From the NCBI RefSeq assembly GCF_000503775.1, contig NZ_KI629785.1, positions 682,001 to 746,000 on the forward strand: DNA of 64,000 nt, in the 5' to 3' direction. Origin of the DNA: Brevibacillus panacihumi W25 (GTDB taxonomy: Bacteria > Bacillota > Bacilli > Brevibacillales > Brevibacillaceae). The notes beneath the pieces are model-generated. The model was not told where the DNA came from. It saw only the letters and a program-made list of their open reading frames with translations, and searched no databases. Shown here piece after piece: positions 43,245 through 51,312 of the stretch (position 1 is its first letter; every line of letters starts with the position of its first letter). The translations under genes were made by a program, and so were the position numbers.

Positions 43245-44834
43245 TTATTTCGTTTTGTTTATCCACTCTTTGCGAATCCCCATCGGCTGCGGCAGGAACA
43301 GGCGGCGGTCCATTTCTTTGAGATCATCCGCAATCTGCGGTCGAAAGCCCATGTGACGAATGATATCCTGCTCTACGTCCAGTCCCGGCGCGATCTCACA
43401 AAGCTCCAAGCCGGTTGGCGTCAGACGAAAGACAGCGCGTTCTGTAATATAGATGACCTCCTGTCCGCGATGAAGGGCATCCTTGCCGTTAAATGTGATC
43501 TCCGACACTTGTGGAACCAGCTTCTGAAAGCGTCCCTCCTGGGCGATTCGCAGGCCGCCGTTTTCAATCGCCGTTTGTAACCCCCCAGCTGTCAAGGTAC
43601 CGCTGAAAATCACTTTTTTGGTGTTCTGGCTGATATTGATAACCCCGCCTGTCCCCATGATTTTGCCGTTGAACTTATGGACGTTCACATTTCCCGATTG
43701 ATCTGCTTCGGCAAAACTCAAAAAGCAGACATCCAGCCCTCCACCATCGTAAAAGTCAAACTGTGCCGGCATATCCAGTACTGCCTGCATATTGACACTC
43801 GCTCCGAAATAGATGCCTTGGGCACTAACCCCGCCGATCGGCCCCGTCTCCACCGTCAATGTCATCTCTTCGCTCACGCCTTCTTCGCGAGCTACCATTC
43901 CGATGCCGTCCGAGATCCCCACTCCGACATTTCCGACATCCCCTGGTTTCACTTCATGAAGGGCACGACGAGCGATTACTTTGCGCTCGTTAAGCGGAAG
44001 CGGGATGACCTCTCCCGTCTCCATGACATAGTCCCCGGAAAAAAATCGATTGACCGAACCGGCGTACAACTGCGGCTGATCATGGTCGACGACGACCGCA
44101 TCCACGAGATAGCCCGGAATTTTGATTGACTTCGGATGCAGCGTGCGCGACTTGACCAGACGTTGGACCTGCGCGATGACGATTCCCCCGTTGTTGTGGG
44201 CGGCTTGCGCCATTGCCAGCGCATCCAGGTAAGCAATCTCATCCTCCATGCTGATATACCCTTCGGTGTCGGCAGTCGTCCCCCGGATAATCGCGACGTC
44301 CGGCCGCACAGCGGGATAGAACAGCCATTCTTGATCATCGATTTTCATAAGCCGTATGAGTTCCTCTTGTGTCCGCTCGTTTAACCTTCCGCCCTTTTGC
44401 CTCGGGTCTACAAAGGTTCCCAGACCGACATGGCTGAGAATCCCCGGATGTCCCGCTGCTGCTGCCCGCAACACCTGGCTCATCACACCCTGGGGAAAAT
44501 TATAGGCTTCGACTTCATTTCGTTCCGCCATTTCAGCCAGTCGCGGCGATTGTCCCCAATGACCGCCGATAATGCGCTTGACCATTCCAGGCTGAGCCAG
44601 TGGGGACATCCCCCGATCTGCACGATCTCCCAGGCCTGTCGAATGCCAGTACGTGAGATCGCGCGGTTCCTGAGTGTCCCGGAAACGGCGGGCAAGAGCA
44701 TCGATCACCTGTGTCGGCTCCAGCAAACCGCCACCGGCGCCACAAAAAGTGACAGTCGCTCCCGAAGGAATCCACTTGACCGCTTCATCAGCGCTAACGA
44801 CTAAAACCGCATTCCCAGTTCGTAATGGTTTCAT
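43245..44834 (-). CDS. Fused family I CoA-transferase (propionate/3-oxoacid type)
   Basis: 529 residues from the ATG at 44834 (GGGAGTGAC upstream). An alpha-like half (VTFCGAGGGLLEPTQVIDAL, RIIGGHWGQSPRLAEMAERNEVEAYNFPQG) and a beta-like half (GISDGIGMVAREEGVSEEMTLTVETGPIGG) are fused in one chain as in propionate CoA-transferase. The catalytic Glu is the one in TVETGPIGG; the oxyanion-hole loop GAGG is present. It would activate an imported acid by transfer of CoA from acetyl- or another acyl-CoA. First gene of its operon, behind a strong promoter with an operator array. Confidence 0.88.
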   Translation of the reverse strand: MKPLRTGNAVLVVSADEAVKWIPSGATVTFCGAGGGLLEPTQVIDALARRFRDTQEPRDLTYWHSTGLGDRADRGMSPLAQPGMVKRIIGGHWGQSPRLAEMAERNEVEAYNFPQGVMSQVLRAAAAGHPGILSHVGLGTFVDPRQKGGRLNERTQEELIRLMKIDDQEWLFYPAVRPDVAIIRGTTADTEGYISMEDEIAYLDALAMAQAAHNNGGIVIAQVQRLVKSRTLHPKSIKIPGYLVDAVVVDHDQPQLYAGSVNRFFSGDYVMETGEVIPLPLNERKVIARRALHEVKPGDVGNVGVGISDGIGMVAREEGVSEEMTLTVETGPIGGVSAQGIYFGASVNMQAVLDMPAQFDFYDGGGLDVCFLSFAEADQSGNVNVHKFNGKIMGTGGVINISQNTKKVIFSGTLTAGGLQTAIENGGLRIAQEGRFQKLVPQVSEITFNGKDALHRGQEVIYITERAVFRLTPTGLELCEIAPGLDVEQDIIRHMGFRPQIADDLKEMDRRLFLPQPMGIRKEWINKTK

Positions 44835-44892
44835 AGAGATGTCACTCCCATTCGCATTTGACTCGTGATGCAAAAAACCTGTTTTGATAATT

Positions 44893-44931
44893 AGTGTATC
44901 GGTTTAGTATCTCGATATAGTATATCGATAC
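44893..44931. repeat. Three tandem 13-bp repeats, candidate LacI operators
   Basis: Units AGTGTATCGGTTT (44893-44905), AGTATCTCGATAT (44906-44918) and AGTATATCGATAC (44919-44931) follow each other without gaps, each centred on CG. The last contains the palindrome TATCGATA. The array covers the expected transcription start of the CoA-transferase operon, where a repressor would block initiation. Confidence 0.65.
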
Positions 44932-44936
44932 AACGG

Positions 44937-44966
44937 ATTATAATAGAGCCCTTTTCGCCATGTCAA
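44937..44966 (-). promoter_or_regulatory. Sigma-A promoter of the CoA-transferase operon
   Basis: Minus-strand TTGACA (44961-44966) and TATAAT (44937-44942), both perfect, 18 bases apart. The operator array begins just downstream of the -10. The leader to the ATG is about 95 bases. Confidence 0.88.
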
Positions 44967-45074
44967 TCTATTATTAATTTTTAGAAAATTATTCTCGCCA
45001 ACTCTTTCTGCAAGGGTATTTCTCTCACCCAGCTTTAGGAATGTAAATCAGTAAAGCAATTACGTCATTTTGAA

Positions 45075-45104
45075 TTGACACAAACCGCTTTTTCGCTTCA
45101 TAAT
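45075..45104 (+). promoter_or_regulatory. Sigma-A promoter of aroK
   Basis: TTGACA (45075-45080), 18 bases, CATAAT (45099-45104). It diverges from the CoA-transferase promoter about 110 bases away. The intervening 44967-45074 shows no further motif that I can support. Confidence 0.75.
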
Positions 45105-45158
45105 GGACGTTATAAAGTTCGCCAGTGAGCTACAAGAATAAGGAAAGAGAGTAAAAAA

Positions 45159-45734
45159 ATGACTGAAAATATAGATATATCGATTCGCGAGAAAAACATT
45201 GCCTTCATCGGTTTCATGGGTGCTGGCAAAACCACCATCGGCCAGCTTGTCGCCAAAAAGCTGTACCGGGATTTTATCGACATCGACGAGGAGATCGAAC
45301 GCATTCACCAGATGCCGATCTCCCAAATCTTCAAGGAAATGGGAGAGGCAAGCTTCCGCAAGATGGAACGCGAGCTGATCGTCTCCCTTTGCAAAAATAC
45401 CCGTGTCAAGATCCTGTCTCTTGGCGGTGGGGCGTATCTTCAGGAAGAAGTGCGCAAGGCTTGCCTGGCCAACTGCCTCGTCTTTTTCCTCGATCTGTCC
45501 TGGGAGTCCTGGAAAGAACGGATTCCGCTGATCATCGACAGCCGGCCAATCCTGCAAAACAAGTCTCTGGATGAAATCGAGGAGCTGTTCCTGAACAGAC
45601 GGTCCGCCTACAATATCCATCATTCCCGGATTACGACCAGCGAGCTGGACGCCGAGTCCGTAGCCGATCAGATCGTCGAGTCATTGAAGCTGGCGTGGGA
45701 CATTTACGAGCCGAATCGCAGTATATTTGATTAA
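45159..45734 (+). CDS. aroK: Shikimate kinase
   Basis: 191 residues. P-loop GFMGAGKTTIG at about residues 18-28, Asp in DFIDIDEEIE, Arg in SFRKMERELI, LSLGGGA, and the lid/adenine-binding Arg in RRSAYN. It transfers phosphate from ATP to shikimate in aromatic amino acid synthesis. It is the only plus-strand gene within the carboxylate island, monocistronic with its own promoter and terminator. A role linked to the AroQ-like enzyme of the island is possible but not shown. AAGGAAAGAGAG precedes the ATG. Confidence 0.9.
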   Translation: MTENIDISIREKNIAFIGFMGAGKTTIGQLVAKKLYRDFIDIDEEIERIHQMPISQIFKEMGEASFRKMERELIVSLCKNTRVKILSLGGGAYLQEEVRKACLANCLVFFLDLSWESWKERIPLIIDSRPILQNKSLDEIEELFLNRRSAYNIHHSRITTSELDAESVADQIVESLKLAWDIYEPNRSIFD

Positions 45735-45793
45735 TGAAAACATAGGAACCGTACCTGCTTCTATTGAGGTGGAGAGGAAACAGAAAAACAAAG

Positions 45794-45838
45794 AAGTCTT
45801 CAGCCCCAATGACAAAATGGTTCTGAAGACTTTTTTTG
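45794..45838 (+). terminator. Terminator of aroK
   Basis: AAGTCTTCAG pairs with CTGAAGACTT around a long loop, followed by TTTTTTTG. The symmetrical arms may also serve the convergent LacI gene ending at 45859. Confidence 0.85.
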
Positions 45839-45858
45839 TACCAATTTTGATTCTTTTT

Positions 45859-46932
45859 TCAGAAAGCTGAACCAGCCGACCCGGCGGCGCATGACTCGCG
45901 CACCACGAGCTGTGGCTTCAAAATAATCCTCTGAGGACCCTCGTCCATTCCGCGAATACGCTGATGCAACAAATCTGCGGCATGCGCCCCGACCAGCTCA
46001 GGGGTGGCCGCAATCGTCGTCAGACTAGGGTTGTAAATGGCTGCCTCTTTAATATTGTCAAAGCCCACGATGGCCAAATCCTTGCCGGGAGTCAATCCCG
46101 CTTCTTTCAAGCCGTGCATGACGCCAAACGAGACGACGTCGTTGTAGCAAAATGCCGCAGTCGGCGGATTCGGGCTGTTGAGCACCTTGCGCAAGGCCTC
46201 TACCCCGCCTTGCACCGTAGCATGCCCCTCGACCCACAGAGATTGGTCCACCGCAAGACCCGCCTCTTCATGTGCGAGCAGATAGCCGCGATACCGGTCT
46301 TTCCAAGCCGTAGACTCCGATGGCCCCCCCAGAAAAGCAATCCGGCGATGCCCCAACCGGATGAGGTGATCCACGGCCAGTTTTCCTCCCCCGACGTTGT
46401 CGATTCCCACGTAATCACAGTTTGATCCAGGAATGTCTTTTGCGACCAGCACGACAGGGATGTCCCATTTTCGCAGACGCTCAATGGTTTCCATCGTGCT
46501 TTTGGAGACTGGACTCAGGATCACCCCACCGACTCGGTATTCCAGCATGGTGGACAAGAGCGTGTCTTGCTTGTCCTTCAAGTCAAAGGTGGTTCCGAGA
46601 ATAACCGTATAGCCATCCTTATCTAGCGACTGATGGACACCGACCAGCAATTCGGAAAAGAACGGGTTGTCGATCTCGGTAATGAGCAACCCGACTGTTG
46701 ACGAGTGCTGGGACCGCAGATTAGCGGCGACACGATCATAGACATAGCCTAATTCCCGCATCGACTCCAGTACTTTCTTGCGGGTAGCCTCGGAAATGTT
46801 GGTGCTGCCGCGCACGATCAAGGAAGCGGTAGCGCGTGAGACTCCGGCGTGTTCTGCTACCTGTTGAAGCGTAACGCGGCGTCTTTTTTCCCGTTTCTCG
46901 ATTGGAATCACCTGCTTGCCGCATGTAGTCAA
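45859..46932 (-). CDS. LacI-family transcriptional regulator (copy 2)
   Basis: Up to 357 residues. Helix-turn-helix VTLQQVAEHAGVSRATASLIV, hinge YVYDRVAANLRSQHSSTVG, effector domain (NPFFSELLVGVHQSLDKDGY, YVGIDNVGGGKLAVDHLI, FCYNDVVSFGVMHGL). The start is uncertain: TTG at 46932 or GTG at 46911, neither with a good ribosome site; where copy 1 has GTG, this gene has GAG. It is the last gene of the ADH-TRAP operon, so the three GATCGATC palindromes at the operon promoter are its likely targets, giving autoregulation. Confidence 0.9.
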   Translation of the reverse strand: MTTCGKQVIPIEKREKRRRVTLQQVAEHAGVSRATASLIVRGSTNISEATRKKVLESMRELGYVYDRVAANLRSQHSSTVGLLITEIDNPFFSELLVGVHQSLDKDGYTVILGTTFDLKDKQDTLLSTMLEYRVGGVILSPVSKSTMETIERLRKWDIPVVLVAKDIPGSNCDYVGIDNVGGGKLAVDHLIRLGHRRIAFLGGPSESTAWKDRYRGYLLAHEEAGLAVDQSLWVEGHATVQGGVEALRKVLNSPNPPTAAFCYNDVVSFGVMHGLKEAGLTPGKDLAIVGFDNIKEAAIYNPSLTTIAATPELVGAHAADLLHQRIRGMDEGPQRIILKPQLVVRESCAAGSAGSAF

Positions 46933-46978
46933 TGAACATCAATATTTTACCATGGTCTCAACTAGTTTGAAATGGCGA

Positions 46979-48256
46979 CTACATGATCCACTTCAGCGGC
47001 ACCAGCACGATGGACGGGAACAGAATCAGCAACAAAAGGATAAGCACTTCCACGAGTAAAAACGGCCAAATTCCTTTCATGATGTCTTCGAGTCCGATTT
47101 TGCCCACACCACATGCTACGTTCAGAACTGTACCCACTGGAGGCGTCAGCAGTCCAATGCAGTTGTTGAGGACGAAAATGACTCCGAAATAGACAGGGTC
47201 AATGCCCGCTGCTGTGACAATCGGCATCAGTACAGGCGTCAGGATGAGAATCGTCGGAGTCGAATCCATGGCTGTCCCCACCAGCAAGACCAAGGCATTG
47301 ATAGCTAGCAGCAGGAGCAGCGGATGCTCGATCAACGGTGCGAGCAAATGGTTCATCAGATCAGGAATGTTGGCTACTGTGATCAACCAAGCTGTCACCA
47401 TCGCTGCCGCTACCAGGAACATGACGGTGCTTGTCGTCTTGGCTGCGGCGACCAGCACTTTGTAGAGCTGACCTAGTTTCAACTCGCGGTAGATAAACAG
47501 TCCCACGATCAGGGCATAAAATGCCGCCACGACCGCTGCTTCCGTCGGCGTGAAAATTCCGCCGCGCAGTCCGGCAATGATGATGACCGGCAGCATCAAA
47601 GCCCAAATCGCCTGGCGACCTGCTTGCCAAATTTCTCGTGGCGTTTTGCGCGGGAATACTTTGACATCGTCTTTTCGGACGACCAGCCACCACGTAACCA
47701 TCAGCCCGATCCCGATCAACAGGCCGGGGACGATCCCTGCCATAAACAGTTTGGTAATCGAGACACCGCTTGTAACCCCAAATATAATGAAGGGGATGCT
47801 CGGCGGAATGATCGGAGCGATGATCCCGCCCGCAGCGATCAGACCTGTCGAGCGGTTGCGGTCATACCCTGCCTTGATCATCATCGGAATCAAGATCGCT
47901 CCGAGGGCAGCCGTATCCGCTACAGCCGAACCGGACAAACCCGCAAACAAGACGCTGGCGAGAATAGCCACATAGCCCAATCCGCCGCGGATATGCCCGA
48001 AGATTGACATGGCGAAGTTGATAATCCGGCTGGAGATCCCTCCGGCATTCATCAATTCCCCTGCCAAAATGAAGAACGGCACTGCCATCATGGGGAAGCT
48101 GTTGGCTCCATTGATCAAGTTTTGTGCAATGATTTGGCTGTCAAACAGCCCCAGAAAAATCATCAGCGCGACTCCGCTGACGAGCAGTGCCAGAGCGATC
48201 GGCATGCCCAAGGCCATGACGGCAAGCAGCGAACCGGCGAATACAACCAGTGTCAT
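46979..48256 (-). CDS. TRAP transporter large permease (DctM)
   Basis: 425 residues with 11-12 hydrophobic segments. DctM hallmarks: FPMMAVPFFILAGELMNAGGIS, LSGSAVADTAALGAILIPMM, GGIIAPIIPPSIPFIIFG, and NNCIGLLTPPVGTVLNV near the C-terminus. With DctQ and DctP it forms a Na+-coupled carboxylate importer. It starts immediately after the dctQ stop. Confidence 0.94.
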   Translation of the reverse strand: MTLVVFAGSLLAVMALGMPIALALLVSGVALMIFLGLFDSQIIAQNLINGANSFPMMAVPFFILAGELMNAGGISSRIINFAMSIFGHIRGGLGYVAILASVLFAGLSGSAVADTAALGAILIPMMIKAGYDRNRSTGLIAAGGIIAPIIPPSIPFIIFGVTSGVSITKLFMAGIVPGLLIGIGLMVTWWLVVRKDDVKVFPRKTPREIWQAGRQAIWALMLPVIIIAGLRGGIFTPTEAAVVAAFYALIVGLFIYRELKLGQLYKVLVAAAKTTSTVMFLVAAAMVTAWLITVANIPDLMNHLLAPLIEHPLLLLLAINALVLLVGTAMDSTPTILILTPVLMPIVTAAGIDPVYFGVIFVLNNCIGLLTPPVGTVLNVACGVGKIGLEDIMKGIWPFLLVEVLILLLLILFPSIVLVPLKWIM

Positions 48257-48817
48257 CTACCGGTTCCCTCCCGTCACAGACTGATTTTGATCTAATGAAT
48301 CACGCATGATCTCTTCTTCGGACTCCTTGGTCCTCATCAGCTCATGCAATCGATCCCGTCGAAACAAAGCGATATATAAATGATGGAGTACGATCATTCC
48401 CATTCCTACACTCATGACGATGCCGATTCCATAGATATACGACATCGGGAGACCCGTAGCTGGCGCATGGGCATTGGTGCTGATCAGGGTCGATTTCCAA
48501 CTGCCGTCGAGGACAAGCCACAGCACGTACAAAACAATGAGGTTGCTGATGACGTAGACGACTCTTTTCGCCTGCAATGGCAGCTTTTTTATAAACATAT
48601 CGACCCCGAGATGGCTATTGTCCTTGAGTGCCCCGATGGCCCCGAGGAACGTCAGCCAGACGAAGAAAAAACGGGACATTTCCTCGGACCAAGTGATACC
48701 GGAGTCGAAGGCATAGCGCAGTACTACATTGCCGAAAACGAGAATCGCCATACTGGCCAGACAAATCGCCATCAGTACATCCGTGAATTTGGAAAACAGG
48801 GAGAAAAGTTTCGCCAT
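48257..48817 (-). CDS. TRAP transporter small permease (DctQ)
   Basis: 186 residues, four hydrophobic segments; the family motif is seen in SGITWSEEMSRFFFVWLTFLGA and HLGVDMF. The C-terminal 30 residues are charged. GGAGGGGC precedes the ATG; the gene lies between dctP and dctM without gaps of note. Confidence 0.92.
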   Translation of the reverse strand: MAKLFSLFSKFTDVLMAICLASMAILVFGNVVLRYAFDSGITWSEEMSRFFFVWLTFLGAIGALKDNSHLGVDMFIKKLPLQAKRVVYVISNLIVLYVLWLVLDGSWKSTLISTNAHAPATGLPMSYIYGIGIVMSVGMGMIVLHHLYIALFRRDRLHELMRTKESEEEIMRDSLDQNQSVTGGNR

Positions 48818-48854
48818 AGATGCCCCTCCTCGAGAAGAAAATGAAACTCCGCCA

Positions 48855-49889
48855 CTATTTGTTTGCTTCTCTCAGTTTGTTGACCAGGTCTTCTCCCAGT
48901 TTGGCAGCGTATTTATCATAGATCGGCTTCATGGCCTCGAAGAAGCGCTGCTTTTCTTCCGCCGTCAGTTCAGTGACAGTCATGCCGTTATTCGCCAGGT
49001 ACTCCTCTGCCTGCTTGGTCTCTTCCTGATTCAATTGACGTTGGTAGGTTTTCGCCTCGTCGGCTGCCTTCTTGACCCACTCTTTTTCCTGATCCGTGAG
49101 AGAATCCCAGAATTTCTTGCTCAGCAAAAACGGACTTGCATTGTACACATGGCCTGTTTTGGTATAGTATTTTTGTACCTCGTAGAATTTGGAGGAGGTG
49201 ACATTCCCGGCCGGGTTCTCTTGTCCGTCCACGACGTTTTGCTCCAATGCAGTAAACAGCTCCGTGAAAGCCATTGGTGTAGGAGCAGCACCCATTTCCT
49301 TCCACATATCGATATGCAGCTCATTTTCTAGTGTCCGAATCTTCAGTCCTTTGATGTCGTCGACTGTTTTGACTTCCCGCTTGTTATTGGTCAGGTTGCG
49401 GAAACCATTTTCCCAGTAGTTCAAGCCAATTACGCCTACGGCAGGCAATTCATCCAGCAGTTCTTTTCCAATCGGTCCGTCCAAAATCTCGTACGCTGTC
49501 TTTTCATCCTTGAACAGGAACGGCAGGTCGAGTGCAGTAAAGCGTTCGACGTCGACTGCAATCGGTCCGCTCGACATGGTAGAGCCCTGGATCGTGCCCA
49601 CCTTCATCGCGTCAAATACAGCGCGGTCCCCGCCCAGCTTTCCGTCTGCATACACTTCCACCTTGAAAGCCCCTGCGGATTCCTTTTCAAGAATTTCGCC
49701 AAACTTGATCAAACCTTTGGTCAATGATCTGTCCTGGGCCGTCACGACTGCCAGCTTGACAACCTTGGTCTCGGCTTTTTGTTCACCGCTGCCGCTGCCG
49801 CTAGTACCTTGCGGAGCTGCAGATTGTGACGAACATCCTGCGAGTGCAAGCATGCAGGTCAACACGGAGAAAATAACAAACTTTTTCAT
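48855..49889 (-). CDS. TRAP transporter substrate-binding lipoprotein (DctP)
   Basis: 344 residues. Lipobox ALAGC (Cys at 19), Gly/Ser linker, then the DctP fold: GKLGGDRAVFDAMKVGTIQGSTMSSGP, LDLPFLFKDEKTAYEILDG, GLKIRTLENELHIDMWKEMGAAPTPMAFTELFTALEQNVVDGQENP in short conserved blocks. The Arg in LKIRT normally binds the substrate carboxylate. Unlike most Gram-negative DctP proteins it is lipid-anchored, as expected in a Gram-positive cell. GAGGTGG precedes the ATG. Confidence 0.93.
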   Translation of the reverse strand: MKKFVIFSVLTCMLALAGCSSQSAAPQGTSGSGSGEQKAETKVVKLAVVTAQDRSLTKGLIKFGEILEKESAGAFKVEVYADGKLGGDRAVFDAMKVGTIQGSTMSSGPIAVDVERFTALDLPFLFKDEKTAYEILDGPIGKELLDELPAVGVIGLNYWENGFRNLTNNKREVKTVDDIKGLKIRTLENELHIDMWKEMGAAPTPMAFTELFTALEQNVVDGQENPAGNVTSSKFYEVQKYYTKTGHVYNASPFLLSKKFWDSLTDQEKEWVKKAADEAKTYQRQLNQEETKQAEEYLANNGMTVTELTAEEKQRFFEAMKPIYDKYAAKLGEDLVNKLREANK

Positions 49890-50027
49890 GAAACATCCAC
49901 CTCATTCGCTTTTTTTATTTTGCTTTGCTTTACCCACCTGAATCTTCAGCGCCTCTTCTTTTCCTTTTGCCGATCCCCCCTTGTCTGCAAACGTCGCTCT
50001 CCCATCATTCCTGCCTGTCTGCCAGTT

Positions 50028-51023
50028 TCACGCCTCGTTGAAGGACAGAATGATTTTTCCATAATTTCCTGTTAAAGCGTTTTCAAATGCTTGCTGAAAA
50101 GATGTGAACGGCATGATGCTGGAGACTATTGCATCGACGCAAAAATGCGGGTCACGCAAATATTCAATCGTTTGCAGGTAATCGGAAGGGAAGTTATAAA
50201 TAATCGTGCCGTACAGGGTCAGTTCATTGCGTACCACATACGCCACCGGGAGGATCGCCTCTGGCGCCAAACCGATGACAACCATCGAACCGCCTGGACG
50301 GACGAGCTGTATGCCATTCTCCACGGAACTGCTGGTGCCTCCGGCTTCGATCACCACGTCAAAGCGCTTGGATTCAAGAGCCAAATCCTCCGGCAATACT
50401 GCGCGGATGTCCCCGATTTGCTTCACCAACTCCAGCTTGTGCGGGTTGATATCGACAGCGGTGACCCGTGCTCCCAGATGATGCGCCAATGCCGCTGCCA
50501 GCATGCCTTCATTGCCGCAGCCAATAATGCAGACGCTCGTCTCCTTCGTAATTTTCACCTTCTTGAAAGCATGCACGACGACTGCAAACGGCTCGATCAG
50601 CACCGCTTTTTCGTTCGGCAGATCATCTGGGAGCGGCAGCACGTATTTGGATGAAATCAGAAACTCCTGCGAAAAACCGCCGTCCATATTGACACCGAGC
50701 GATTTCTTGCGCTCACATATATTGGTGTCTCCATTCCGGCAGTAGCTGCACTCCCCGCAAAACGTATTGGGCAGAATGACAACCCTTGCCCCCATCTCGA
50801 CAGATGAGTCCGGCCCCGCATGGATGACCGTGCCTACCAATTCATGACCCGGTCGCAGAGGATAGGTAGCGTGCTTGAGCTTTCCGAGATAGACGCCGAC
50901 ATCGGAGCCGCAGATCCCGCCGTAGATGACACGGATTTTCACCTCATCCCCCACCGGATCGGCGAGAGGCTCCATTTCTCTTACTTTCATTTCTTTTGGT
51001 TTCTGTAAAAACAACTCCAACAC
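50028..51023 (-). CDS. Zinc-dependent medium-chain alcohol dehydrogenase (copy 2)
   Basis: 331 residues, GTG start behind GGTGGTGGG. GGICGSDVGVY, GHELVGTV, the structural zinc cluster CGECSYCRNGDTNIC and Rossmann motif VCIIGCGNEGMLA are present. Strongly similar to copy 1 (36186-37187) over its whole length. First gene of the ADH-TRAP-LacI operon, so the imported compound or its product is probably an alcohol or polyol oxidised here. A 138-base gap without visible promoter separates it from dctP. Confidence 0.9.
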   Translation of the reverse strand: MLELFLQKPKEMKVREMEPLADPVGDEVKIRVIYGGICGSDVGVYLGKLKHATYPLRPGHELVGTVIHAGPDSSVEMGARVVILPNTFCGECSYCRNGDTNICERKKSLGVNMDGGFSQEFLISSKYVLPLPDDLPNEKAVLIEPFAVVVHAFKKVKITKETSVCIIGCGNEGMLAAALAHHLGARVTAVDINPHKLELVKQIGDIRAVLPEDLALESKRFDVVIEAGGTSSSVENGIQLVRPGGSMVVIGLAPEAILPVAYVVRNELTLYGTIIYNFPSDYLQTIEYLRDPHFCVDAIVSSIMPFTSFQQAFENALTGNYGKIILSFNEA

Positions 51024-51054
51024 CTGATCCCACCACCATGTTGTTATTCACTTT

Positions 51055-51074
51055 TTATTAGATCGATCTAATAA
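51055..51074. promoter_or_regulatory. Operator O3, perfect 20-bp palindrome
   Basis: TTATTAGATCGATCTAATAA is a perfect inverted repeat. It lies about 30 bases upstream of the alcohol dehydrogenase start, within the leader of that transcript. Same core as O1 and O2. Confidence 0.8.
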
Positions 51075-51135
51075 TACTGAAAAAATATATGCTCGCCCCA
51101 TGATATGAGCTGCACGAACATACTCGCAGTCTATA

Positions 51136-51164
51136 TTGACTTTAGTGGATCGATCTAATAAAAT
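51136..51164 (+). promoter_or_regulatory. Plus-strand promoter with operator O2 in its spacer
   Basis: TTGACT (51136-51141), exactly 17 bases, TAAAAT (51159-51164), driving the membrane protein gene at 51313. The spacer contains the palindrome core GATCGATC (51148-51155) flanked by TAATAA on one side, so a bound repressor would occlude the promoter. Confidence 0.7.
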
Positions 51165-51212
51165 AGAGAAATTATTTGTGCTGATCCTGACTTTCTTGTG
51201 TAGTTTCCATGC

Positions 51213-51228
51213 ACTAGATCGATCTAGT
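51213..51228. promoter_or_regulatory. Operator O1, perfect 16-bp palindrome at the transcription start
   Basis: ACTAGATCGATCTAGT, three bases downstream of the -10 box of the alcohol dehydrogenase promoter, hence over the start point. Centres of O1, O2 and O3 are 69 and 87 bases apart. Confidence 0.8.
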
Positions 51229-51231
51229 TGC

Positions 51232-51261
51232 ATTATATTCTCCACATGAAAGCGGTGTCAA
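51232..51261 (-). promoter_or_regulatory. Sigma-A promoter of the ADH-TRAP-LacI operon
   Basis: Minus-strand TTGACA (51256-51261) and TATAAT (51232-51237), both perfect, 18 bases apart. Start expected near 51225, giving a leader of about 200 bases that contains O2 and O3. Confidence 0.88.
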
Positions 51262-51312
51262 TATAATTTTCAGAAAACACCTATTGTTTCGTCTATGAAA
51301 GGAAGTCATGTA

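Noticed and set aside
44893..44931. CRISPR-like repeats
   Set aside because: Only three 13-base units with no spacers, located at a promoter start point; an operator array explains them.
49890..50027. A 20-codon open frame between the Zn-ADH and dctP genes as a leader peptide
   Set aside because: No convincing ribosome site, hairpin pair or conserved composition; treated as a plain intergenic gap.
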